This document shows, in pieces, positions 42,233-49,246 of a stretch of 49,246 nucleotides of DNA. Under the pieces are notes generated by a model that saw only the letters and a list, made by a program, of their open reading frames with translations, was not told the origin of the DNA and ran no database searches. Source of the stretch: an uncultured Bacteroides sp. (GTDB taxonomy: Bacteria > Bacteroidota > Bacteroidia > Bacteroidales > Bacteroidaceae); the NCBI GenBank assembly GCA_905198575.1, contig CAJKDC010000008.1, forward strand, positions 1 to 49,246. Reading direction: 5' to 3'. Within the stretch, counting starts at the first letter, position 1, and each line of letters starts with the position of its first letter. The position numbers and the translations under genes were made by a program.

Positions 42233-42823
42233 CTATAATAATCCTAAATCCTTGAGCATCTGAGCATAAAACTCTGCTTTTTTTTCTAGCTTCATTGGGT
42301 ATGCCCGACTGGATGAAGGCATTCGGTAGAGTTTTATCACGCGGTCATCTACTTCTACGGTCGTATATTCTCCTACTGCAGGAGCTTTGGTTTCAAACTG
42401 CTCCGATAAAACATCGGTAGCTTTTTGTCCCGTTGTGACGATGGCCTGACACTCCGGGAGTTGTTTAAGCAATAAGTGTAAATCTGTGGGCTCCACAACC
42501 TCCAGAAATTTGTCTGATGCATTATCCTGCAATCGTTTTACAGCTGAAGCCGTATCATATAGTGCTATGCCTGTATGTGCTAGAAACTCACTTAGTCTAG
42601 GCTTATCGAAAGCCTTTTTCCCTTCGCATAAGAAATAATCCTTATCCTGGAAATAGATATGACCAAAAATACGCCACATATCGTTTTGTAGGTTCGGATA
42701 AAAGAAATCCATACTCCATCTTTTCTTTTGCGGAGGAAAACTGCCCAGCATTAACAAGTGAGCTCCTTGGGGCAAGAAAGGTTCCAGAGGATGATACTCG
42801 ATAGGGATATCAATAGTGTTCAT
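42233..42823 (-). CDS. Uracil-DNA glycosylase superfamily protein (hypoxanthine/uracil type)
   Basis: Probable base-excision repair glycosylase of 196 residues. LLMLGSFPPQKKRWSMDFFY near the start and NLQNDMWRIFGHIYF match the active-site block of the UDG family related to Mug and the DNA-deoxyinosine glycosylases. AIVTTGQKATDVL corresponds to the middle beta-strand motif, and MPSSSRAYPMKLEKK to the leucine-loop motif (MPSTSPAN in relatives). Whether it removes hypoxanthine or uracil cannot be told. The start codon is 12 bases past the terminator T run of the gene upstream; no -7 motif is seen. Confidence 0.82.
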   Translation of the reverse strand: MNTIDIPIEYHPLEPFLPQGAHLLMLGSFPPQKKRWSMDFFYPNLQNDMWRIFGHIYFQDKDYFLCEGKKAFDKPRLSEFLAHTGIALYDTASAVKRLQDNASDKFLEVVEPTDLHLLLKQLPECQAIVTTGQKATDVLSEQFETKAPAVGEYTTVEVDDRVIKLYRMPSSSRAYPMKLEKKAEFYAQMLKDLGLL

Positions 42824-42834
42824 AAGTTGCAGAT

Positions 42835-42874
42835 TAAAAAACGCGGATAATATCAGAAGGATAAAATCCGCGTT
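42835..42874 (-). terminator. Intrinsic terminator of the 208-residue protein gene
   Basis: 9-bp perfect stem AACGCGGAT (42840-42848 with 42866-42874), loop of 17, then six T on the minus strand (42835-42840, with the last inside the stem). It ends just 12 bases before the glycosylase ATG. Confidence 0.85.
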
Positions 42875-42899
42875 CGTATTATTTTATACTTAAATAAGT

Positions 42900-43526
42900 T
42901 TATTCTTTGGGTTTAGGCTCTTTTTTAGCCAACAGAACGATGTTGTATACATATTCGGTCATCCAAGCCTCTGAGTATCCCAGTGTGTGCTGGTATTTTC
43001 TCAAGTTAATGCAAGTCTTACGTACACTGTCATCCTTCCAGTCGTTTTTGGTAAGAATATCGTTGATAGCCTTTTGAGTCATGTTGTATAGCATTTTCTT
43101 CAATACAGAGGGCATGCGGAATTTCCATTGCATTAAGTTGCCGATAACCATCATCAGGTCATTGCTGAATCCCTGGAACATGAACAAGTATGTTTTTACA
43201 TCATTTACATTCTTGCAGTTCTTTTTGATGGAATTGTCTATTTCTTTGAAGAATCCATCACTCAATCCGTAAATATCGACCAGCATTTTTTTACAGCGGG
43301 ATTTTTCGGCAATACCCAGCTTGTTGTTTTGAGTAGGAATTTTCAGTGTTCTTTTAAACACAGCCATATCTGGCAGGAAGTTGATGTTTGATATACCCAT
43401 ATTGCTGGCCATAACCGCCTGATAATACACACGAATGAGTGTCATGAAATCCTCCATGCCACCTACTCGGGTTGTTTCTTCGGTTTCGGCCTGTTTTTTA
43501 CCAAAAAGTTTTGAAAATATTCCCAT
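42900..43526 (-). CDS. Conserved-looking protein of unknown function
   Basis: A 208-residue soluble protein that I cannot assign to a family. It begins MGIFSKLFGKKQAETEETT, a short amphipathic N-terminus of the kind that may touch membranes, then a mostly helical body (EDFMTLIRVYYQAVMASNMG, SVLKKMLYNMTQKAINDILT) and a charged end KKEPKPKE. It has no signal peptide, transmembrane segment or recognised catalytic motif. It has its own promoter motif and terminator, so it is a real single-gene unit. The length and codon use look like those of its neighbours. Confidence 0.75.
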   Translation of the reverse strand: MGIFSKLFGKKQAETEETTRVGGMEDFMTLIRVYYQAVMASNMGISNINFLPDMAVFKRTLKIPTQNNKLGIAEKSRCKKMLVDIYGLSDGFFKEIDNSIKKNCKNVNDVKTYLFMFQGFSNDLMMVIGNLMQWKFRMPSVLKKMLYNMTQKAINDILTKNDWKDDSVRKTCINLRKYQHTLGYSEAWMTEYVYNIVLLAKKEPKPKE

Positions 43527-43557
43527 AATCGTCTTTCTTGTTTTTTTTATTTGTGTG

Positions 43558-43565
43558 CAAAGATA
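43558..43565 (-). promoter_or_regulatory. -7 motif of the 208-residue protein gene
   Basis: TATCTTTG on the minus strand, 31 bases before the ATG. Confidence 0.5.
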
Positions 43566-43576
43566 CTAAAAAAGTG

Positions 43577-44974
43577 TTACCAGCATTCTATATCCTCTTC
43601 AATATCTTTCATTTGTTCTTTTTTGAAAACCGGATTTTTGATACCTGCCTGTTTTTGGCTACGGTAATCATCCAAAAGCCGGATGGCATATTTTCCCAGC
43701 AGTACGATTGCTATTAAGTTACATATCGACATCAGGGCCATCATGATATCTGCCATTCCCCATACCAGTTTCAGGTTTGCCAGTGAACCAAACAATACCA
43801 TGGCCGTAACCAGTATGCGGTAAACAGGAATGACCCATTGTTTGCGTGTAATAAACTGGAGGTTGGCTTCACCATAATAATAGTTACCTAAAATACTGCT
43901 GAATGCAAAAAAGAAAATAGCAATTGCCACATAATAGCTACCTGCACTGCCGATTTCGCTATTCAGTGCAGCTTGCGTCAGCTTGACACCATCCAGGGTA
44001 CCACCCAGATGCGTTTCGCTAAACAGAATAATGAAAGCCGTACACGTACAGATGATAAGCGTATCTGTAAAAACGCCAAGTGTCTGTATCAGTCCTTGTT
44101 TTACAGGGTGTGTTACACTAGCCGTAGCAGCAGCATTAGGTGCCGAACCCATACCCGCTTCATTGCTGAACAAACCTCGCTTGATACCTTGAGTAAGAGC
44201 TGCACCGATGCTTCCCCCCAGTGCCTGTTCCCATCCCATGGCATGGGTAATAATATGCATAATGACATCGGGAAGGTGAATAATGTTAACCAGAACAATG
44301 TAAAGAGCCAACAGGATATATCCTAAGGCCATGACCGGTACGATGAAGCCACTGACCTTGGCAATGCGCTGTATTCCTCCGAAGATAATGATTAATGTAG
44401 CTACAGTTAAAACTGCTCCGGTCCATACTGGTGGAATGCTGAAGGCTCCGTCGAATGCTGCACATATGGTATTGCTCTGAACCGAATTGAATGCAAAGCC
44501 GAATGTAATTGTGATAAGGACTGCAAAAATAACCCCCATCCATCTTTTTTTAAGTCCTTTTTCCATATAGTAAGCCGGACCTCCAATGAACGCATCTTTA
44601 CCTCTCACTTTGTAGAGCTGTGCCAATGTTGATTCGATGAAAGCGCTGCTAGCTCCCAGTAAGGCGATTATCCACATCCAGAAAACAGCTCCCGGTCCAC
44701 CTACTGTGATGGCAGTTGCTACTCCTGCCAGGTTGCCGGTGCCTACACGGCTGGCAAGTGAAATGGCAAATGCCTGAAAAGAAGAAACATGCTTTTCTCC
44801 GCTTTTATAGCCTGAAGAATCACTCAAAAGACGAATCATTTCCTTGAGCATCCGCACTTGAACAAATTTTGTTTTGAAAGAGAACCAAAATGCACAGCCC
44901 AAAAGCATAATAATCAGTACATAGGTCCATAAGAAATCATTGGCGCTACCAATAAGTTGTGTCAATAAATCCAT
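43577..44974 (-). CDS. Alanine or glycine:cation symporter (AGCS family)
   Basis: Sodium-coupled amino acid uptake, by family alanine or glycine. It has 465 residues from ATG 44974, which starts MDLLTQLIGSANDFLWTYVL; the open frame to 45007 crosses the promoter. About ten to eleven membrane segments. Family motifs: GTGNLAGVATAITVGGPGAV (sodium site), FIGGPAYYMEKGLKK, KRGLFSNEAGMGSAPNAAAT, and FFFAFSSILGNYYYGEANL near the end. It is followed within 50 bases by the 208-residue gene, which has its own -7 motif. Confidence 0.93.
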   Translation of the reverse strand: MDLLTQLIGSANDFLWTYVLIIMLLGCAFWFSFKTKFVQVRMLKEMIRLLSDSSGYKSGEKHVSSFQAFAISLASRVGTGNLAGVATAITVGGPGAVFWMWIIALLGASSAFIESTLAQLYKVRGKDAFIGGPAYYMEKGLKKRWMGVIFAVLITITFGFAFNSVQSNTICAAFDGAFSIPPVWTGAVLTVATLIIIFGGIQRIAKVSGFIVPVMALGYILLALYIVLVNIIHLPDVIMHIITHAMGWEQALGGSIGAALTQGIKRGLFSNEAGMGSAPNAAATASVTHPVKQGLIQTLGVFTDTLIICTCTAFIILFSETHLGGTLDGVKLTQAALNSEIGSAGSYYVAIAIFFFAFSSILGNYYYGEANLQFITRKQWVIPVYRILVTAMVLFGSLANLKLVWGMADIMMALMSICNLIAIVLLGKYAIRLLDDYRSQKQAGIKNPVFKKEQMKDIEEDIECW

Positions 44975-45004
44975 AAATATATAACCGCTATTATTTTCAG
45001 GTTG

Positions 45005-45035
45005 CAAAAGTACGGATTTTTCGGCAAACTGACAA
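45005..45035 (-). promoter_or_regulatory. Promoter of the AGCS symporter gene
   Basis: TACTTTTG (-7, 45005-45012) and TTG (45033-45035) on the minus strand, spacer 20; 30 bases before the ATG at 44974. Confidence 0.55.
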
Positions 45036-45039
45036 TATT

Positions 45040-45687
45040 CTATTCTGCCTTCAGCCTAAAATAGAACTTATGGTTATCAAAAACCTCTTCCAGCAGGTCA
45101 AAACGGATAAAGTCGGCAATCAGCTGGCAAGTCTTCTTACGGTTCATTTGAGAAAGTTTGCAGCACTGGTTCAGAGTGAGCAGGGCATTGTCTCTGAAAA
45201 GATTCAGTACGGCTTGTTCTTGTTCTGTATAGGCTATGACTACATCTTTTTTCAAATCATCGTGCAGCCATTTTTGCAAGTGAACGGGAGTGGCCAGAAT
45301 GTTTTCGTCTTTAATGCGTACATAGGCCCAGGGTTTGTTCTGCTCATCTAAGGCATAAACAGGTTTTTGTTCACTTGGGGCAATTTGCACTTCCAGAACA
45401 TTTTTCCCCTCTACATTATATATAGTGTTGCGGATTTCTACTTTTGGCTGACAATACATGGTGGCGGCAGCTTCAATCATATAAATTTCCTCTTCCGAGC
45501 GTACTCCTGCTATTTTTCCGTTATCTTTGACGCCTACCAATAACCGTCCTCCTTCAGTGTTGGCAAATGCAGAAATACTGCGCGCTATTTTGCGGGCATC
45601 TGTTATGGCAAATTTGAAATCCTGTTGCACATGTTCCCCTTGAGCAACCAATTGCTGTATGTAATCCGACTGATAATTCTGTTTCAT
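45040..45687 (-). CDS. AlbA_2 (Schlafen-type) ATP-binding domain protein
   Basis: A 215-residue protein starting MKQNYQSDYIQQLVAQGEHV. The AlbA_2 domain covers about residues 10-130: VQQDFKFAITDARKIARSIS, AFANTEGGRLLVGVKDNGKI and YVRIKDENILATP. The C-terminal third looks like a winged helix (YTEQEQAVLNLFRDNALLTL, LSQMNRKKTCQLIADFIRFD), so it may bind DNA. Members are often called transcriptional regulators or putative DNA binders; function is unproven. Its -7 motif (45695-45702) ends only seven bases before the ATG, so the mRNA may be leaderless. No target is evident. Confidence 0.85.
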   Translation of the reverse strand: MKQNYQSDYIQQLVAQGEHVQQDFKFAITDARKIARSISAFANTEGGRLLVGVKDNGKIAGVRSEEEIYMIEAAATMYCQPKVEIRNTIYNVEGKNVLEVQIAPSEQKPVYALDEQNKPWAYVRIKDENILATPVHLQKWLHDDLKKDVVIAYTEQEQAVLNLFRDNALLTLNQCCKLSQMNRKKTCQLIADFIRFDLLEEVFDNHKFYFRLKAE

Positions 45688-45694
45688 AATAGTA

Positions 45695-45702
45695 CAAAGA
45701 TA
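45695..45702 (-). promoter_or_regulatory. -7 motif of the AlbA_2 gene
   Basis: TATCTTTG on the minus strand, adjoining the terminator T run of the preceding gene and seven bases from the ATG. Confidence 0.45.
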
Positions 45703-45731
45703 AAAAAAAGGCTGCAAACAGCAGCCTTTTT
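45702..45731 (-). terminator. Intrinsic terminator of the dsbD-cyuA operon
   Basis: 11-bp stem AAAAAGGCTGC (45705-45715 with 45721-45731), loop of 5, then eight T on the minus strand (45702-45709, partly in the stem). Confidence 0.88.
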
Positions 45732-45756
45732 CTATCTCGATAACTTTTTATCAAAA

Positions 45757-47052
45757 TCAGTAACAGTTTTTATGTGTCATGATATCCAGCACCAGCTTGT
45801 CGGTTTCATTCATGCCGATAGAACCGATTTTAGTCAGGTTACGGATACTCTTGTCCACATCATCTTCAATGATACCTTCGACCGAAGATACACAGTTGTT
45901 TTCCATAGCCATAATGGCCGAAAGAACAGCTGTTGATACCCCACTTGTAAGTTTCAGGGCGCAACTCGGTTTTGCTCCGTCACAAATCATACCTGTCAGG
46001 TTGGCAATCATATTCTGAACGGCATACGATACCTGCTGATAAGTACCTCCCATCAGTAAAGTGATACCACAACTGCTTCCCGTAGCTGCTACTACACATC
46101 CGCATAAAGCCGACAGTCTTCCCAAACTTTGTTTGATATAGATAGCTGTAAGGTGGCTCAACGTCAGGGCACGAATCAGTTCTTCTTCGCTCTTCAGATG
46201 ATTCTCTGCATAAACTACTACTGGCAGTGTGGCAGCGATGCCTTGGTTTCCACTACCTGAGTTACTCATGACCGGAATCATGGCACCAGCCATACGTGCA
46301 TCGCAGGCAGCTGATGTGTATGACAGGATATGGGTCAGCGTATTATTCCCCATGATATCGCGTTTGCTTTTACTGTCTTTCAGAGTCTTACCCAGATGAT
46401 GTCCGAAGTTGCCTTTAAACGACAGTTCGGCAGCATTCATATTCAGACGTTTAGCTTCCAATATAAAACGAATTTCATCAATTGGAGTAGTAGTTGCGAA
46501 CTCATACACTTTTTTCAGATTCAGAGTCAACTCTTGCTCTTCTGTTTCGGCTGTGGTAGTTACCCGTTCATCCAGTAATACCTCTCCGTTTTTTTCGACA
46601 TAAACAAAATGCGTATGTCCACCGCTGATGATGGCTGTACATTCATCATTTCCTTTTCGGCAATGAACTTCAATATACAGCTTTTCTTCGATGTTCTGCT
46701 TTAGCTTGATGTCAATAGCCTGTGCATCAATCAGCTTTTTACCCTGTTCCACAGCTTCTTCATTACTGTCTTTCAAGACTTCCAACTGGTAAGCCGACTT
46801 ACCTATCAGAACACCCAGTGCGATGGCAATGGGTAAGCCTATCATGTCTGTGCCCGGAATACCTACCCCCATGGCATTCTTAAGAATGTTTGCACTCAGC
46901 AAAACTTCTATTTTTTCGGGGCAGGCACCCAATGTCTCGCTAGCCTTAGCCGCACAAAGTGCTACAGCAATCGGTTCTGTACAGCCAATGGCCGGAACGA
47001 CTTCACGATTAATGAGGGCAATGATCTGCTCTCTTTCAGCTTTATCAATCAT
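45757..47052 (-). CDS. cyuA: L-cysteine desulfidase family protein (UPF0597/YhaM type)
   Basis: Iron-sulfur enzyme family that breaks down L-cysteine to pyruvate, ammonia and sulfide; the fold is shared with the serine dehydratase alpha subunit. It has 431 residues. Motifs: VPAIGCTEPIAVALCAAKAS (Cys24), GVGIPGTDMIGLPIAIALG, SNSGSGNQGIAATLPVVVYA, GSSCGITLLMGGTYQQVSYA, and ICDGAKPSCALKLTSGVSTA, whose cysteines are likely cluster ligands. E. coli YhaM was renamed CyuA and is cysteine-induced; that symbol is given by family resemblance only. It follows dsbD by two bases, so the two are co-transcribed and a link to thiol metabolism is plausible. Confidence 0.88.
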   Translation of the reverse strand: MIDKAEREQIIALINREVVPAIGCTEPIAVALCAAKASETLGACPEKIEVLLSANILKNAMGVGIPGTDMIGLPIAIALGVLIGKSAYQLEVLKDSNEEAVEQGKKLIDAQAIDIKLKQNIEEKLYIEVHCRKGNDECTAIISGGHTHFVYVEKNGEVLLDERVTTTAETEEQELTLNLKKVYEFATTTPIDEIRFILEAKRLNMNAAELSFKGNFGHHLGKTLKDSKSKRDIMGNNTLTHILSYTSAACDARMAGAMIPVMSNSGSGNQGIAATLPVVVYAENHLKSEEELIRALTLSHLTAIYIKQSLGRLSALCGCVVAATGSSCGITLLMGGTYQQVSYAVQNMIANLTGMICDGAKPSCALKLTSGVSTAVLSAIMAMENNCVSSVEGIIEDDVDKSIRNLTKIGSIGMNETDKLVLDIMTHKNCY

Positions 47053-47054
47053 AT

Positions 47055-49022
47055 TTATTTTTTATAGTTCTTCAGACCAGTTTCAAGGAAGTTTACATAC
47101 TTGTCGATGTCTTCGTCGTACGAATAAGACTTGTTCAGTGGCTTGCCTTCATTGTCAATCAATACATAGAATGGCTGGGCATTAGCACCGAATTTTGAAC
47201 TCTGCAGGTAACTCCATTTGTCGCCTAAAGTTCTCAGTGTACGCTGTTTGCCGTTTTCGTTTACTTTGATAGGTTCCGGCAGCGGAGTTTTATCGTCTAC
47301 GTACAGTGTAATCAGTACATAGTCTTCGGTAATGAGTTTTTTCACTTTCGGATCAACCCATACGGCCAATTCCATCTTACGGCAGTTCACACATCCGTGT
47401 CCGGTGAAGTCGAGCATTACCGGTTTTCCGTTTTCCTTGGCATACTGCATACCCATATCGAAATTATCGAATTTTGCATGCACTTCATTATTAAATAAGT
47501 TGAAGTCCTGTGTGTTCAACGGCGGAGCAAAAGCACTTACAGCCTTAAGGGGTGCGCCCCACAAACCTGGAACCATGTAAACTGCAAATGCCAGCGAGAA
47601 CAATGCCATGAAGAAACGTGGTACACTTACCTTATTATCATCGTCGTCGTGCGGGAATTTGATTTTGCCAAGCAGGTAGAAGCCCAATAGTGCAAATATC
47701 ACAATCCATAATGCTAGGAAGGTTTCGCGGTCCAGAATTCTCCATCCGTAAGCCAGGTCGGCAACCGACAAGAACTTCAAGGCAAAAGCCAGTTCCAGGA
47801 AACCAAGCGATACTTTGATGACATTCATCCATCCACCTGATTTAGGCATTGATTTCAACCAAGACGGGAACAAGGCAAAGAGTGTGAAAGGTAATGCCAA
47901 TGCAATGGCAAATCCCAGCATACCGATAGCCGGTGCAATCACACTTCCGGTTGTAGATACTTCTACTAACAAGAAACCGATGATAGGACCGGTACATGAG
48001 AATGAAACCAATGAAAGCGTAAATGCCATGAGGAAGATGCTCAGCAAACCAGTGGTTTGTTCAGCTTTGCTGTCTACCGCATTGCTCCATTTAGAAGGCA
48101 GCGTAATTTCGAATGCTCCGAAGAACGATGCAGCAAAAACGACAAGCATCAGGCAGAACAGGATATTGAAGATTGCATTAGTAGATAATGCATTCAAGGC
48201 ACTTGCTCCAAAAATTGCAGTAATGGCAAGTCCTAAACCTACATAAATTACAACGATAGAAGCTCCGTAGGTCCAGGCATCACGGATACCTTTTTTCTTG
48301 TCTTTAGTACGTTTCAGGAAGAAACTTACGGTCATCGGGATAATAGGCCAAACACAAGGTGTGAAGAGTGCGAGTAAACCTCCCAACAATCCCGTAAAGA
48401 AAATATAAATCCAAGAATGGTCGGCAGCGATAGTCTGTTCGCCGAATGCTTTCAGCTCTTCAGTAACAGGGCTCCAGTAATTTTGGATTTGGCTGTTGTC
48501 TGGTGTACCCAGTAAGCTGGCTGTACCATTGTCTGCATTGCTGGTTCCGGCTGTAGCCTGTTCACCTTTTTTCCCGCTGAATGAAAAATCCACACTGGTA
48601 GGAGGCAGACAGTTTTCATCGTTGCAGGCACCATATTCCAGATAACCTGTTACGTTGTAATTTTCGTCTACTATCTTAATTTTTTGAACAAAAGTTGCAG
48701 TTCCGGCAAAATAGCGGACTTGCATCTGGAAAATGGGGTCCATTTTGTCTATTTCAGTTCCCCTGGGCATGAGTTTGCCAACTACTTCGGCTCCTTCAAT
48801 TTTATCTACATTGAAAGTTGCTGAGATGGGACCACCTTCAGGAAGGTCGGTAGAGTAGATATGCCATCCGTCTTCAACTTCTCCGGTAAATACAATCTCT
48901 GCTTCAGTGTCAGATATTGTAATCCATTCGGTCTTGAACTTTACCGGTTCCTGAATCTGTGCAAACACCGGTAAGCACAATAAGGCCATTAATAGCCCAC
49001 ATAGAAAATGCTTTTTGCTCAT
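47055..49022 (-). CDS. dsbD: Thiol:disulfide interchange protein DsbD
   Basis: Carries reducing power from cytoplasmic thioredoxin across the inner membrane to periplasmic disulfides. It has 655 residues. Signal peptide 1-21. The N-terminal domain holds a cysteine pair, GACNDENCLPP (E. coli nDsbD has Cys103 and Cys109 in a similar place). The membrane domain has about eight helices, with the redox cysteines in FTPCVWPIIPMTVSF and SFSCTGPIIGFLL. The C-terminal thioredoxin-like domain has the active CVNC in DFTGHGCVNCRKMELAVW. All three modules are complete. First gene of a two-gene operon with the cysteine desulfidase-like gene. Confidence 0.95.
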   Translation of the reverse strand: MSKKHFLCGLLMALLCLPVFAQIQEPVKFKTEWITISDTEAEIVFTGEVEDGWHIYSTDLPEGGPISATFNVDKIEGAEVVGKLMPRGTEIDKMDPIFQMQVRYFAGTATFVQKIKIVDENYNVTGYLEYGACNDENCLPPTSVDFSFSGKKGEQATAGTSNADNGTASLLGTPDNSQIQNYWSPVTEELKAFGEQTIAADHSWIYIFFTGLLGGLLALFTPCVWPIIPMTVSFFLKRTKDKKKGIRDAWTYGASIVVIYVGLGLAITAIFGASALNALSTNAIFNILFCLMLVVFAASFFGAFEITLPSKWSNAVDSKAEQTTGLLSIFLMAFTLSLVSFSCTGPIIGFLLVEVSTTGSVIAPAIGMLGFAIALALPFTLFALFPSWLKSMPKSGGWMNVIKVSLGFLELAFALKFLSVADLAYGWRILDRETFLALWIVIFALLGFYLLGKIKFPHDDDDNKVSVPRFFMALFSLAFAVYMVPGLWGAPLKAVSAFAPPLNTQDFNLFNNEVHAKFDNFDMGMQYAKENGKPVMLDFTGHGCVNCRKMELAVWVDPKVKKLITEDYVLITLYVDDKTPLPEPIKVNENGKQRTLRTLGDKWSYLQSSKFGANAQPFYVLIDNEGKPLNKSYSYDEDIDKYVNFLETGLKNYKK

Positions 49023-49084
49023 TTAAAGTACGTATTTAAAGATAATCACTAGGTTATTTTCTAATAACTAATTATTTAGGTGTG

Positions 49085-49092
49085 CAAATATA
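49085..49092 (-). promoter_or_regulatory. -7 motif of the dsbD operon
   Basis: TATATTTG on the minus strand, predicting a leader of about 55 bases before the dsbD ATG at 49022. Confidence 0.45.
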
Positions 49093-49123
49093 ATCATTTT
49101 TTTTATTTTTTTTTGGTTATGCT

Positions 49124-49154
49124 ATTGCAGAATAAAAAAAAATGCCTACCTTTG
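49124..49154 (+). promoter_or_regulatory. Promoter of tRNA-Ser
   Basis: TACCTTTG (-7, 49147-49154) and ATTG (-33, 49124-49127) with a 19-base spacer, the same -7 octamer and spacing as the tRNA-Trp promoter. The predicted start lies about 33 bases before the mature tRNA. Confidence 0.7.
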
Positions 49155-49193
49155 CAGCGCAATTGAGAAACAACAACGGTTGTAATCATTGTT

Positions 49194-49246
49194 GGAGAGG
49201 TGGCAGAGTGGTCGATTGCGGCGGTCTTGAAAACCGTTGTACCGCG
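49194..49246 (+). tRNA. tRNA-Ser (anticodon TGA), partial at right edge
   Basis: 53 bases from GGAGAGG (acceptor 5' strand) through the D arm (GCAGAGTGGTCGATTGC) and the anticodon arm CGGTCTTGAAAACCG with loop CTTGAAA, anticodon TGA. Sequence ends in the variable arm region (GTTGTACCGCG), whose length suits a class II serine tRNA. Confidence 0.9.

Noticed and set aside
1..49246. CRISPR array or long tandem repeat
   Set aside because: On reading the window I saw no regularly spaced repeats; only short inverted repeats explained as terminators or operator candidates.

Overview
The window looks like a chromosomal core segment from a gut-type member of the order Bacteroidales (Bacteroides or Phocaeicola-like). 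The evidence is the protein families (an LpxC-FabZ fusion, a malic enzyme fused to a phosphotransacetylase domain, family GHL10 and GH20 enzymes, lipoprotein-type RND pump parts). In addition, the -7 promoter motif TAnnTTTG, characteristic of Bacteroidetes, recurs just upstream of at least 19 genes or operons on both strands. I see no insertion sequence, phage, integrase or CRISPR array; composition looks even throughout.

Layout. 1-3570: NADP-glutamate dehydrogenase (cut by the left edge), a small two-helix membrane protein and malic enzyme, all on the minus strand. 3910-11238: a five-gene plus-strand operon with RND adaptor, RND pump, TolC-like outer membrane lipoprotein, an LpxA-like acyltransferase paralogue and a TetR regulator. 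11290-15044: two SGNH/GDSL hydrolase-like proteins and an MBOAT acyltransferase, probably an O-acetylation system for an envelope polymer. 15148-17106: a small outer membrane barrel and a CstA peptide transporter (minus). 17233-22270: a GHL10 glycosidase, then purM, a 25-residue membrane peptide, prfA and pyrF. 22738-27544: the lipid A operon lpxD, lpxC-fabZ, lpxA, with an acidic pRiA4b ORF-3-like protein, then miaA behind a hairpin. 27549-36944 (minus): a TPR membrane regulator, a three-gene set (XRE-cupin regulator, acyl-CoA ligase, beta-hexosaminidase) and uvrA. 37027-38526: a second GHL10 enzyme. 38686-40951 (minus): coiled-coil protein, zapA and ribonuclease Y. 41154-42018: queD and queE for queuosine. 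42087-49022 (minus): tRNA-Trp, a DNA glycosylase, an unknown protein, an alanine/sodium symporter, an AlbA_2 protein, a cysteine desulfidase-like protein and DsbD. A tRNA-Ser (UGA) begins at 49194 and runs off the right edge.

The points most worth a second look are these: (1) the LpxA paralogue inside the efflux operon, which keeps the catalytic histidine but has replaced several residues conserved in the true LpxA encoded 15 kb away; (2) the SGNH-SGNH-MBOAT cluster; (3) an intrinsic-terminator hairpin ending four bases before the miaA start, whose loop region carries a five-codon reading frame; (4) two unannotated-size membrane peptides (25 and 61 residues); and (5) a recurring arrangement in which a terminator directly abuts the start of the next gene.

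All functional calls are from reading the translated sequences and recalling family motifs; no database search was run.
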